Below are positions 46,675-57,363 of a DNA stretch of 64,000 nucleotides, one piece after another (positions within the stretch are counted from its first letter, which is position 1; each line of letters begins with the position of its first letter). The position numbers and the translations under genes are program-made. Under the pieces are notes generated by a model. The model saw only the letters and a program-made list of their open reading frames with translations. It was not told the DNA's origin and ran no database searches. The DNA is taken from positions 80,393,512-80,457,511 of the forward strand of contig CM046876.1 in the NCBI GenBank assembly GCA_025667525.1, read 5' to 3'. The DNA comes from Glebionis coronaria. Lineage: Eukaryota; Streptophyta; Magnoliopsida; Asterales; Asteraceae.

Positions 46675-47859
46675 CTTTATTCAGGCCTTTCATTGAGTAC
46701 AAGAGGTAGTTTCCGATTTATGATCGACCCGCCTGTTACTCATGACTTATAAATGTAGGAATGGTAATTTAATCAATATTACAACGTATGTGTAATAGTT
46801 TGAGTCGACTTTTGTTTAAACACTTATTTTGTGCACGTTCAGATGTAAGGTAATGCAAACAAAACTGAACTCCATGAGCTATTCAACAAGAAAACTTACA
46901 AGAATAGTGACATTTTACTCCCTTATCCAAAGGATGCAGATATAATTTTGATCGCTACAGTCGTCGCTTCATTGAGAAACATAATTTCTTGTGCTGCTAC
47001 TGAGTCTATGCCTACATATTTTTAAGCCTAGGCATAAGCCCTGTGTGTACTAAACCATACGATCTTACTTTCATTACAGTTAAACGTAAGTTGGATCAAA
47101 TGGAAGATAAGCCTTCACAGGAAAGAAAAAAGCACCTGGTTTACGACATGCGCCAACTGTAAAAATATTGGAAGTCAATCTTACTTAAATTGTTACTTGT
47201 CCATCACGTCACCAAGAATCTGAAGTAGAAGTATTGTGAGGACCACTTTTATCTTCTCATCTATTAAATATTCTAAATATGTATAATCCATATGGATTTG
47301 TACCTAATGATAACGTGTGGATATATTGAGCAGATCCATAATGACCATCCAGATAGACGATGGAACAACAACATTGTATGAAACAATAGGCACACCTGAT
47401 GTCGAGAAAACTATGCCAAATACTGCAGGAGAACTCAAGGATGCCAATGAACACGTAAGTTCAAATGTAAATTGTTTTACTATACACGATAAAGATGTGA
47501 ATCATACTGCTTGTGCATATAAAATTAGAGATTTCATACTCATTTTCTCTAATTACAATTATTACCTTTGTGTGGTCTATTTTTTAAATTAAATACTTAG
47601 ACTAAGAATTGCATATGTTTTAATCCCGCCTGGTATAGATAAATTTAAATACATAAACAAAGATGAGAAAATACAACATGTCAGTTCAAGAGTTTTTGGA
47701 ATTGACTATCAAAATCACAAATCACAATGTTTATAGTCGTACAAGAGTTCTGGAAAAGTAATTTCATATTTTCATCTGCTAATTAAAATGTGCTTTTTTT
47801 AAAAATTGAAGTACCGGTACGAGCAATTTCATAAGCAATCCAAACAACCCCAAATTTAG
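46675..47859 (+). pseudogene. RPA1-like fragment, right of J, and unassigned sequence
   Basis: 46675-46750 continues the OB fold (GLSLSTRGSFRF, MIDPPVTHDL, stop). 47317-47455 reads SIMTIQIDDGTTTLYETIG and then AGELKDANEH, which fits the C-terminal OB fold of RPA1-type proteins. Between them are short open stretches (ILIATVVASLRNIISCAA; LDQMEDKPSQERKKH) in different frames. No intact gene. 47596-47859 shows nothing recognisable. Confidence 0.42.
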
Positions 47860-49410
47860 TGTAAAACCCGCATGCTTTTACCAGGAATAGTACCCTTAAG
47901 ATCGTACGTACTAGATTAAAACATTCCTTTTATAGTACGATTACGTTTACGTGTTAGGATTTTACGTATTACGTACGTGTTAGAACACGATAAGTATTTA
48001 TTACGCACGAACACGCAATAATTATTTAAACAATAATTAATCACGAACATGCGATCATGAAATCATGAACGTAATAAATCACGAACTATTATTAATTACG
48101 TATATATTTATTACGAGCGTAAATAAATATATTAGGTCACGGTAATTATTTAACGAGAACACATTAAACGCGAACACAAATAATCACGAACGTATAACTA
48201 AACATCGAGACACGGAAAACGGTACGGGTACCCCATGTGGGGGCCCCTACCCGTGGCTACAAGGAAGAAATGGGCCAAGCCCATTTCAATTTTTACTAAA
48301 GGGGGTTAAGGAAAATAACACTACTCATTTAACTTTACAGAAGAATTTAACAGAAACCTAAAATCCTCCTCCTCCTTCTTTTTCTCTTTTGGCCGCCACC
48401 CTCAAACAACACCAAAGGGGTGTTTGTTGATCTTTGATCTTGGAATTCTTGTTGGTGTTCGTGTTTGTTCATCGTTACTTAGATCCACGCACTCGGTAAT
48501 TCTTTAAACCTTTTTCTTTTGATTTAATCTTTTAATTAATTAAGAACATGTTATGTTTTTTTATAAAACCTAATTAAATCATAGATTTAACATGAATTTA
48601 GGTTGGAATAAAATCAAAAGGGATGTTTAGGGGTGTTTTGTTCTTGGCCGCAGCCTACACCGAACCCGAGAGGGTCTCGGTTTGGCCATTTGACCACCAC
48701 CGAGACCATATGGTCCCGGTTGGTTGGTGTGGGTCCCACGGCAGCATCAAGAAAAGGGTAACCCCGAGTTGGTTCGGGGTATGATGTCGATTTCATGTCC
48801 GGTTCATGGTTCTTAGTCAAGATCCGGTTCACGGTGTATGTTTAGATTTTTATTTTTTTATGAATCTTATGTTTAAATTAAATTAATAACATGACATGAT
48901 TAATTTAATAACATGACTTAGGTTATTTTAATTATTAAAATCATGAAATTATTAACCTAAGTATTTTTATATTTTAGACTTATAAATTAATTAATTATTT
49001 AAAAACCATGGTTATAATTAATTAATTAACATGACTTAGGTTATATTATTAAAATATAATAATACATGTTTTAACCTAAGTATTTAACTTTATTTAATTA
49101 AAAACATGATATACTTTAATTAAATATTTTAACCTATAGTTTATTTTAATTACATGAAATAATTAATAAACTATACATTATATCATATGACTTAGAAAAT
49201 AATCATGAAAACACTTAGGCTTATATACTTAGCTTATTTAACCATCTTATTTCTAATTATGGAAACTTCTATTTTTTGAAACTTATTTAAATAAGGCAGC
49301 TAATCTATTTATGGAAACGTTCTATTTTTAGAAACTTATTTATTTCAGGCAGCTAATCTATTTATGGAAACTTTCTATTTGTAGAAACTTATCCATTTTA
49401 AGCAGTAATT

Positions 49411-49547
49411 CTATTTTTTAAAACTTTCTATTTTTGGAAACTTTCTATTTTTGGAAACTTTCTATTTTTGGAAACTTTCTATTTTTGGTAACTTTCTATT
49501 TTTGGAAACTTTCTATTTTTGGAAACCTGCTATTTTTGGAAAGTTAC
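49411..49547 (+). repeat. 17-bp tandem array in G's LTR, eight copies
   Basis: Unit CTATTTTTGGAAACTTT. Diverged relatives spaced through 49255-49410; C's LTR has only about four loose copies at 19220-19310, so the array expanded in G. Confidence 0.9.
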
Positions 49548-49977
49548 TTATTATTACACAGTAAGTATAATAATACATGAAATACCAGAAATACGTAATC
49601 AGGGTAAACAGAATATAAGATAAACATAGTTTAGGGCTTAAAACAGTAAAACATGATAAGAATATATAAAATAAGCTAAGACATGACATAAAACCAGTTA
49701 CGTATTAGTAAGCAGATACTTATTCATGTATGCATTTATGTAGCATTAGTGATACGGAAGTAGGATTCCTCTCAGTTCATCTTCTTCGTTCACTGGACAT
49801 AAGGTACTGATTCCTGTCCTTTTAGTATGGACATTCTTTCCTTATTAGGATTCCCGTATGCAGCCAAATATTTTCCCGTAGTATAAGTATGTGTTTGAAT
49901 TGCTTATGTTTAATTTAGAATACCTATAGCCATATACATGCATGACCAGTTTCACCTAGTTATGGAGGTACCATAAC

Positions 49978-50004
49978 CATAACATTAGAGGCACTGATGT
50001 TATG
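49978..50004 (+). other. Conserved LTR hairpin in G with paired change
   Basis: CATAACATTA, loop GAGGCAC, TGATGTTATG. Relative to C one C-G pair became T-A and one T-A became T-G (a G-U wobble in RNA), so the stem is kept. Confidence 0.65.
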
Positions 50005-50767
50005 ACTTCACCATGGCGGAGTGATTGCTCGTGGCGTCCCTTCAGCTTTTGGCCATTTATATTATATTTATCATGTGGGGCGTATGGATGCATCCTAGTT
50101 ACATGTTTCAGTCAGGATTTCATGGTGAATGTGGTGTGTGCCTTGCATCCTTCACAAGGAGCTGATCCCTCCTACCCAAAACCAGTATATTAAATTAGAG
50201 GCAGCCCCTCTAATTTGCTTGATGAGGTCACCCCTCCAAGTATTCATGCACGGTGGATTTTCATGACCTATATTGGCTAATGGTAAAATATGTTAAACAG
50301 TTTTCATAAGATAAACATAAGGCTTTTCAAACTATAAAACCAGTTTTATGAACATGTTCCAGGTTTTCCAGGACTTATACATTTCCGCTGCTATTAAGTC
50401 TTTATTATGCTTAGTCATTCATACTATGTCTATATCCGTGCACTGAGCGTTTTGCTCAGCCGTTACTTTCCTTTCCATGTCCCAAAACGGTAGGTACTCT
50501 AGGAAAGACTCGAGCATTTGGGGGACGTGCATAGGATGGAAGCTGCTAGAGACTTCTTCTCCTTTTTGCCTTCATTTACTTATGCTTGTTTAGTCTTTCA
50601 TTCATTTCTTTTGCTTTATTATGTTTTGGGCTTATGTTTGGGAACCGATGTTTGATTCCGGTTATCCCTATGGTCATGTAATTTTTTATACATTTATCCT
50701 TGTATGCTTTGATGACACGCCATAATTACGCGTGACATTCCATTATCAAAATGGGGTGTTACAATTA

Positions 50768-50779
50768 TGGTATCAGAGC
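50768..50779 (+). other. Primer-binding site of element G
   Basis: TGGTATCAGAGC, exact initiator-Met tRNA match, four bases after the LTR. Confidence 0.93.
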
Positions 50780-51860
50780 CAGGTTTCGACCTGTAGGCTC
50801 TAAAACTCGACCTGTGACTAGTGGGTAGTCACCAGGAGCTTCCTAAGCCAACGTTTGTTATTCCACGTATTGATGTTTTTAGCGCATTGTTGTTTTAACC
50901 ATGATGTTTTCAGCACCTTGAGGTTTTAACCTTGATGTTTTCATCGATATTGTTTTACTAATATGGATGGACAACCGTCATTCATATTTAGTTATGTGTC
51001 ATTGTTTAATGCATAATGTTCCTCGTGAACTGTGGCTATGTGGACTAAACCCCAGTAGTTCATAATTAGTCACATAATTTTTTTTTCTGATAAGTTTTGA
51101 CAGATGAGTTTCATTTATTTATGTTTTATGTATCATTGTTGCAGGGATTATGACTAAGTAATGGTTGGTACAAGACTTGCCCTATTTAGTCGCATGTGCT
51201 TTTATCGAAACTTTTAACTTTGGGACCGACCCATAGGCGTCCCCTCGCCATGTCTTTTGTTTTGGGACCGACGCATAGGCGTCCCCTCGCACATATAAAG
51301 GTTTTTATAAACTACATTACGCATTTATGCATTGTTTTTCATGCATAAAATTTTTTCTCATGATTTATTGGCATAAAACTTTTTTTATGTCCCCTCATAA
51401 GTTACTATGTTTTTATGTCAAGTATGTTTTCATACTGTAACGGTTAACTTCAGTTCATGCTGATTATGTTATACACTCCTTCATGTTGAATTGTTCACGT
51501 TTCTTCATGATAATTCCGTCTTCATGTTGATTACGTCTTACGCCTCTTTTGTTATTTATGCTTTCACGCAAGACATTGTTGGATTTCATTAAATTCTGCT
51601 TTCATGATAGTCATGGTTGGTTTTCATTGATCATGCTTTAGGCAAATCATCGTTGAATTTTGTGTAACCACACTTTAGCGTTTCTCTATGCAACCAGAAT
51701 GAGGTATATACTGGCATTGCCAGGTTATCATGATGGTTTTCCTAACCGTTTAACCGATATACTTTCCTTAAATCATGATAAATGATTGACCCCATACCAA
51801 TCATTTCATGTGCATTCCACGTGTACTCCACGTACCGTATTTCATGTGTATTACACGTAC
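50780..51860 (+). other. Leader of element G
   Basis: Over 1 kb without a gene. GGGACCGACSCATAGGCGTCCCCTCGC occurs twice (51222-51247, 51264-51290), the counterpart of the pair in C's leader. The T-rich remainder has repeated TCATGWT words. Confidence 0.6.
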
Positions 51861-52420
51861 CTTAATCCATGTGTATTTCACTTGCAATACATCACGATTA
51901 TTCGCTAGTCGATTCTAAATCATCTCACGCGTATGTTCACTTGCTGATATTCTACAAGATTGGCGATGCCGCTCATAGCTTGGAGATGTTACTGAAGGTT
52001 GATGCTGCTGATGTTGGGAGACGCTACGAGATGCTGATGTTGTTCACAACCTGGAGCTCATACAAGACGAAGACAAAGGCGTTAGAGCAAAGCAATTGGA
52101 CGAGAAGATGCTTCACCATCAGATGATTTCCATCAATCATTGTCCCTAATTTTAGTTACATGTCACACGTCATTCGACTGTCTTTCATCCATATGAGTGC
52201 AAACCGGTACCAGCCGGCCACTCAACTGAATAGTTACATGAATCACGGTCATGAGAATGACCGTTATGGAACTGACAGACAGGACGATAGTAACCACTAC
52301 TATGACAACAACTATCCTAGAAATCGCAACCGAGGCTCCGGCCACGGACGTGATCAGACATACAAAGGATCAGTAGTCCAATCGATCTGTCAAGTCTGGC
52401 ATAATAACCTAATAATGTAG
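51861..52420 (+). pseudogene. Element G gag remnant
   Basis: GDAAHSLEMLL near 51965 matches C's DAARKLEMLQ. 52197-52370 encodes an Asn/Arg/Gly-rich stretch (HENDRYGTDRQDDSNHYY, YPRNRNRGSGHGRDQ) like the C-terminal part of C gag. Frames are broken and no knuckle is left. Confidence 0.6.
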
Positions 52421-52442
52421 TTCTATTGAATTACATCTCGAG

Positions 52443-52690
52443 ACACATGTCAAGACATCAGTCAAGACACATATCTCACGTATACTTTCTGAAGACACAT
52501 GTCAAGACATTAGTCAAGATACATATCTCACGTATACTTTCTGAAGGCACATGTCAAGACATCAGTCAAGACACATGTCTCACGTATACTTTCTGAAGAC
52601 ACATGTCAAGACACCAGTCAAGACATATGCCATGCTTATAGTTCCAAGAAACGAGTCAAGACACATGACTCACGTCCAACTATGGAACAT
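52443..52690 (+). repeat. 52-bp minisatellite in G, four units plus a part
   Basis: Units begin at 52443, 52495, 52547 and 52599 (ACACATGTCAAGACATCAGT...TTTCTGAAG); the fourth drifts and a partial fifth follows. Each unit itself contains repeated GTCAAGACA words. Confidence 0.9.
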
Positions 52691-53189
52691 TTCTAAGAAA
52701 TTCAGGGTACCCTCCAAGGGTATATCCATTTTGTTGTGCCATGTATTAATCAAGCCACAAGAATTTCTATACCATTATCGGCGCATCAATGAAAACTGTC
52801 ACGTTTCTGATGTCACTTTCATTTCTTTCACCATGGTTCATATATTCATGACCATGAAGGACGCCTTTCGTATTCCCACGCATACGAAGGTTTTCCTTCA
52901 GCTTAATGATGAGATCCAAGCTGCTAACGCATTTCCTCGGACAGACACGAGATGAATTTTATCCTAATTATGGACTATGAACAGCACACCATGCTAAGAT
53001 TGATAATTATGTACAGTAATGTTCAGGCTCCTGCATACATTCAGCTTGATTTTTCCATCAGGAAAATCTGTACAATTATTTATGCTTACAAGCATGTGCG
53101 TTGTTAGCCATGGTCGCTAAAATTTTCTAGCTGTTAGTAAGACACGACTACTTAAGTCCTGTTACGCATAGCCAGTTAATTACTTCAAA

Positions 53190-53640
53190 ATCTTCCTATA
53201 CATTCCAGAAGAACCTACAAGGAGAAGAATGGTACCATGAGATTATGTGTCGACTACCGTCGATTTAAAATAAATCACCATTCGTGACCGTAATTCTCCT
53301 CCACGTATTGACAACTTGTCCAATCGACCTTATAGTGTTAATCACTTTTCCAAGATCGAACTCATGATCATGCTGCCAATAGTGACGAGTGAAAAAGCAG
53401 GACATGTCCATGACTTCTATTCGCACACGACTCGGTCATGCTAGACTTATGATTTTGAATTAGTCTCATCAATGCTCCAACGGCATTATAAGAATGAGTT
53501 TCCAGGAACTCATAGCAAATTCATCAGTGTTTTCATTAAGGATAACCTGATTTCCTTTAAGCCCAGAGAAGAAAATGAAGACCATATCTGCACTATGTTA
53601 CAAATTCTATGACAAGAGAAATTTTACCCTAGAAATTTTT
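53190..53640 (+). pseudogene. Element G reverse transcriptase remnant
   Basis: Across frames: a KKNGTMRLCVDYRRF-like stretch at 53232-53270, PRIDNLSN near 53300, FSKIE near 53350, NAPTAL near 53475 and FIKDNLISF near 53530. Heavy base decay, but the order is that of gypsy RT. The catalytic DD is lost (KDN in place of DDI). Confidence 0.6.
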
Positions 53641-53929
53641 CCAATATCAATTCTATTTGATTATAGTGACACGCTGAATCACATGGGTTTCTACGGTTAA
53701 TCTTACCATGACTCAGCTTATGCGTAAAAGAGAGAACCCTACACTACATTAGGTGTTCTAGAAAATCCGACGCTAAGAGAAGTTTGGATTCATAGACTCA
53801 GAGTTTCGTAAACTCCTATGTAGCAAGTTCGATGAAGCAAGATACAGTTACGTTCATATCTTCATACCGTCATACAAACAGGCTAAGATACGACACCAAC
53901 AGACTGGGATGTTTTCATCACCTGAAATT

Positions 53930-54080
53930 GTAAATTGAAATGGGACAAGATCTCCATGGATTTTGGTTACCAGATTAACGCAAATTCAGAAGAAGCATGA
54001 TCCTATCTGGTTTATTGTAAACTGTTTGATCAAGTCTGCAGAATCCTTACATCCGTAAGGATTTCAGAACCAACAGATTG
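53930..54080 (+). pseudogene. Element G integrase remnant
   Basis: LKWDKISMDFG and, in the next frame, QIQKKHDPIWFIVNCLIKSAE match the integrase core start ([21 protein letters not shown]) seen in C and D. Confidence 0.6.
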
Positions 54081-55086
54081 ATCGGACATGTTCCAGTCAA
54101 GGCTCATCCGATCACTTGGCAATCCCTCAATTAGCGAGTCAGACAAATATTCATAATTGTGCTCCTTATTTACTTCACGTCCTTGTTCTAATTTCACAAT
54201 TTGCTTTCAGCTCGCATTCATGACACTATTCACGTTCATGATGGCATCTCGGCTTACGATTTTACGTTCATTTTTCTCATTCTGGGAAGTTTTGCAAGAA
54301 CTTGAGAGACCAGAACCAAGTTCAGTATAACTCCCTATCTTCAGATCGACGTTTCTCGTCATATTTTATGTCTCACCTTGTAGCGTTTGGCGTTACCGCC
54401 ATTATATTCTATGTTCACGATATGTTTCACATGTCATGTTCATTCCACGTTCCTCATATCATGATCAAGATATGTTATGGATCGCGATATGTTTACTCAT
54501 ACTACACTCACCATATCTCCACGTATTACATTCAAAAATTTTCACGTATCACGTTCAAAATTTTTCACGTACTACGTTTCTTTATGTCTCGCGCATCGTT
54601 TCTAATTATTAGTTAAGTCAGATTGTCTTGCATAGTAACGTTTCAGTTACCCTTGCACGTTAACTCTTATTTTCCTCGATCGAATTTAGGGGATCTACCT
54701 TAAGTTTATAACCAAGAACTTCTTCGTATTTCAAGTCAAGGTCAGGAGGACCAAGATTTATCATTGGTGTCAAGATCTTGTGAAGAAACCGTTCCAAAAG
54801 GGAAGCCAATTGGAAACTGATACAAGATATTTTCTAAGGGTTCAATTTATTGTCTCTCACAGTCCTCTCGAATTGATCTCAGCCTTAAGTGGAATGATTG
54901 TTCTTGGTTGCTAAATAAAAGGGTTTGGTTTTCTAATCTAATAAAAAGTTTAAATGTACTAAAATGAAAATTTAAATCAAAAAAACAGTTACTTTAATGA
55001 CAATTTATAAAGACTTGAATTAAAATTACAATTAAAATTGAAAGTAAAATATGAAATAAAAATGGAGGAACATAAACAGTAACAAT
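54081..55086. other. Unassigned stretch between G and H, including the G to I boundary
   Basis: 54200-54640 has no intact frame; ATTCACGTTCATGAT near 54220 may be a trace of G's IHDVFH motif. From about 54890 the sequence becomes A-rich and AT-rich, like an Athila LTR, and leads to the H insertion site. The exact left end of I's LTR is not visible. Confidence 0.4.
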
Positions 55087-55678
55087 TGTTGGGAATAAAA
55101 TTAGCTAAGTCACTTGAACACTGACAAGAGGAAATTGGACGCTGACAAGAGTAAACGAGGCGCTGACAAATGAGACGCTGATAAGAATTATCAAGGCGTT
55201 GACAAGAAGAATCTTAAAGACAAAGACAAGGACTAAATCTGCCAATGATGAATTCTTCAAGCTGGTGGACAAAATATGAAGATAAGAATTCAGAATATAT
55301 TCTTAATGTTTAAAAAAAAGATTTAGTCAATAAGTTATGTTTATCTTATGTCTTTTCCTAAAATAGTTGATTTTATCTTTTTGTACAAGGCTCCTTAAAC
55401 CTATAAAAGGAGGCCTTAGGGTTAGACATAAGACACATCTCACATACATCTTTTTCACACATCTCTTCCAAATATCTCATAACACTTTCATTGTAATCTT
55501 TCATTGTTATTATTAATTAAAGTGAAAGTTTGGTATTCATATATTCTGTTTGTTCTTCGTTCTGAGTATTAGTTTCCGCATAATACTTAGATTGTTGAAT
55601 ACACAAAGTTTCTCTACGTGTATTACTTGATCTAATCTCGTATACACAAAACTAATCGATCTAAGTTTGGGATCAACA
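55087..55678 (+). repeat. 5' LTR of element H
   Basis: TGTTGGGAATAAAATT to GGGATCAACA. Five CGCTGACA-type motifs at 55121-55205; TATA box TATAAAAGG at 55402-55410. Confidence 0.93.
55402..55410 (+). promoter_or_regulatory. TATA box of H's LTR promoter
   Basis: TATAAAAGG, kept in the 3' LTR at 59161-59169 and, as TATAAAAG, in F's LTR. Confidence 0.7.
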
Positions 55679-55680
55679 AG

Positions 55681-55692
55681 TGGTATCAAAGC
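55681..55692 (+). other. Primer-binding site of element H
   Basis: TGGTATCAAAGC: one mismatch (G to A) to the initiator-Met tRNA site. Confidence 0.88.
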
Positions 55693-55759
55693 TTGTTGAG
55701 AAACTTTGATTTGAAGAACGAGATCCAATATCGTGAGGTGAACTAGGCTAAGGAAGAAG

Positions 55760-57343
55760 GTGAAAAAGAATCTGATGATGTTTTCAGTAAAGGCGAAGTC
55801 TACTTCAAGTTCCAACTCATCTTCGTCATCTGATAATGAGGTATGTGATGACTCTTCTTGTAGGATAAATACTCAAAAACTTAATAAAGAGATTTTAAAA
55901 TTAAAATCAGATCTTTCAGACGTAAGATGCACGTTATCTAATTATCAAGTGGCACTTGTTCAAACTGAAAAGACTGTTTCTGAGTATAAGAAAATGGAGT
56001 TTGATTTAAAAGATAAAATAAATATCTTAAAACATGAGTTAAATCAAAGTAATGATATTAACGATATCGTGAATAGGGTTAATGTTGATTTAATAGCTAA
56101 GTTAGATGAGGCTAATAAGAATAAAGACAATGTGAGTCTTAAAATTCAGAGATTTGATAAGGCTACACAAACCCTAGGAGAATGTGTTAATAAACAAAGG
56201 GATTCTAAGGATATGTCTGGGATTGGGTTGAAAGAATATGTTGCCGTTCCACCACCTGCTGGGGACTTCTATGGTGTCCATAGAAAGGATCTCTCTTGGA
56301 CTGGTATTCCAGAACTCCAAGAAGAGGAATTTATTCCTCCACCTAGAGTTCTTTCCCCAGTTGTGGAATATCAACAAAAGGTTACTGACCTAGAAGAATG
56401 GAAGAAGGCTAACCCCACTTTGTTTGTTAAGGGTGGGATGCTTAGTGAGAGTCCATTCGTGCCTACACCCATTGAGAGTCCAGTAGTATCTAAACCTATC
56501 ACTGTGACCAATCCTATCACTGGAAAAGCTGTTAATCTTGGCTCCCCAATTAAGAAACAACCTAGTGTTAAATATACTGAAATGTATAGGAAACCTAGGT
56601 CACTCAAAAGCCAAGAAAGTATTAATGGGACAGGGTTTTACCAGTCTAAACCTAAGTTTGTGTCTAAAAAGGCTTGTTATACATGTGGGAGCTTTTCTCA
56701 TTTGGCCTATAATTGTGTCAGTGGACACAATTCATTCGCTGGCAATAGGTCATCCAATGTCAATCATAGACCTTTTGTCCACACTAGACCACGGGCTACT
56801 AGACCAACTCCTTTCTTCTCTAAGGCAACTAATACCCATGGACAAAGGCCCTTTCAAAAGACCAACACTTGGTCAAACAGACAGTATGTTCCTGTAGCAA
56901 ACCCTAATTTGGTCACTGACAAGAACAAATTCAGCGCTGACAAGAAAAAATTCAGCGCTAACAGGAACAAATTCAGCGCTGACAGCAATAAATTCAGCGC
57001 TGACAGGAACAAATGCAACGCTGACAGCTCCAAATTTGGTATGAGACCTTATTTTAGACCATATAAACAAAGATACTTGGTTAGTAAGGGTCAAGGGTCT
57101 AGGGCATCATCCCACATAACTTGGAAACCTAAACAAGAGCAAAACTCTAGTTTTAATGGTATTTCAATGACTTGCAATAGATTTAAATATCTTGAGAAGG
57201 TCATTACTAGTCTCATTGGAACAAATTGGGTGCTTAGGTCACAAAGGGATGAACAGGCGTTTATGGTAAAGAATAATACCACTCTAGTTGAACAACTAGA
57301 CAGATCCAAGTCTAATAAGGCTTGGATCTCCAAAGAAAACTAA
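55760..57343 (+). CDS. Shortened gag of element H (527 aa, one zinc knuckle)
   Basis: Open frame from the ATG at 55760. It aligns with the C-terminal half of F gag: SSSSSDNEV, KDKINILKHEL, VPPPAGDFYGV, WTGIPELQEEEFIPPPRV. It then has the second knuckle CYTCGSFSHLAYNC (near 56670-56715), an Arg/Asn-rich stretch and five KFSADKN-type repeats at 56925-57025, and ends WISKEN. The UBN2 domain and the first knuckle are absent. An RNA-binding fragment that stays open while pol is gone may be kept for use in trans, or may just be young; the sequence alone cannot tell. Confidence 0.82.
   Translation: MKKNLMMFSVKAKSTSSSNSSSSSDNEVCDDSSCRINTQKLNKEILKLKSDLSDVRCTLSNYQVALVQTEKTVSEYKKMEFDLKDKINILKHELNQSNDINDIVNRVNVDLIAKLDEANKNKDNVSLKIQRFDKATQTLGECVNKQRDSKDMSGIGLKEYVAVPPPAGDFYGVHRKDLSWTGIPELQEEEFIPPPRVLSPVVEYQQKVTDLEEWKKANPTLFVKGGMLSESPFVPTPIESPVVSKPITVTNPITGKAVNLGSPIKKQPSVKYTEMYRKPRSLKSQESINGTGFYQSKPKFVSKKACYTCGSFSHLAYNCVSGHNSFAGNRSSNVNHRPFVHTRPRATRPTPFFSKATNTHGQRPFQKTNTWSNRQYVPVANPNLVTDKNKFSADKKKFSANRNKFSADSNKFSADRNKCNADSSKFGMRPYFRPYKQRYLVSKGQGSRASSHITWKPKQEQNSSFNGISMTCNRFKYLEKVITSLIGTNWVLRSQRDEQAFMVKNNTTLVEQLDRSKSNKAWISKEN
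56925..57025 (+). repeat. CGCTGACA-type cluster in H gag
   Basis: Five units of AAATTCAGCGCTGACARNAA spaced 18-24 bp, in frame as KFSAD(K/R/S)N. Confidence 0.9.
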
Positions 57344-57363
57344 TTTGTTTTCTTTTTGAGCAG
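57266..57363 (+). other. Candidate 98-nt intron joining H gag to the pol frame
   Basis: Exon end TTTATG, donor GTAAAG, branch-like AACTAAT containing the gag stop, TTTGTTTTCTTTTT tract, acceptor GAGCAG. Phase-0 junction into the frame leading to [10 protein letters not shown]. Same length and position as in F although the sequences differ. Confidence 0.52.

Larger units (their letters stand above)
47860..50763 (+). repeat. 5' LTR of element G (2904 bp)
   Basis: TGTAAAACCCGCATGC...ATGGGGTGTTACA; homologous over its length to the LTR of C. Holds the near-palindrome at 48699-48720, the 17-bp array at 49411-49547 and the hairpin at 49978-50004. Confidence 0.88.
47860..54890 (+). mobile_element. 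Element G: decayed Tekay-like gypsy element related to C
   Basis: Complete 5' LTR, exact Met-tRNA primer site, a leader with the C-type motifs, then strongly decayed gag, RT and integrase remnants in the order expected. No 3' LTR is found before the LTR of I begins. The right limit is approximate. Confidence 0.75.

Noticed and set aside
49950..50193. Repeated MTSP-type ORFs in the LTRs of C and G (11710-11940, 50002-50193)
   Set aside because: LTR sequence; the apparent similarity is from LTR homology, with frameshifts between copies.
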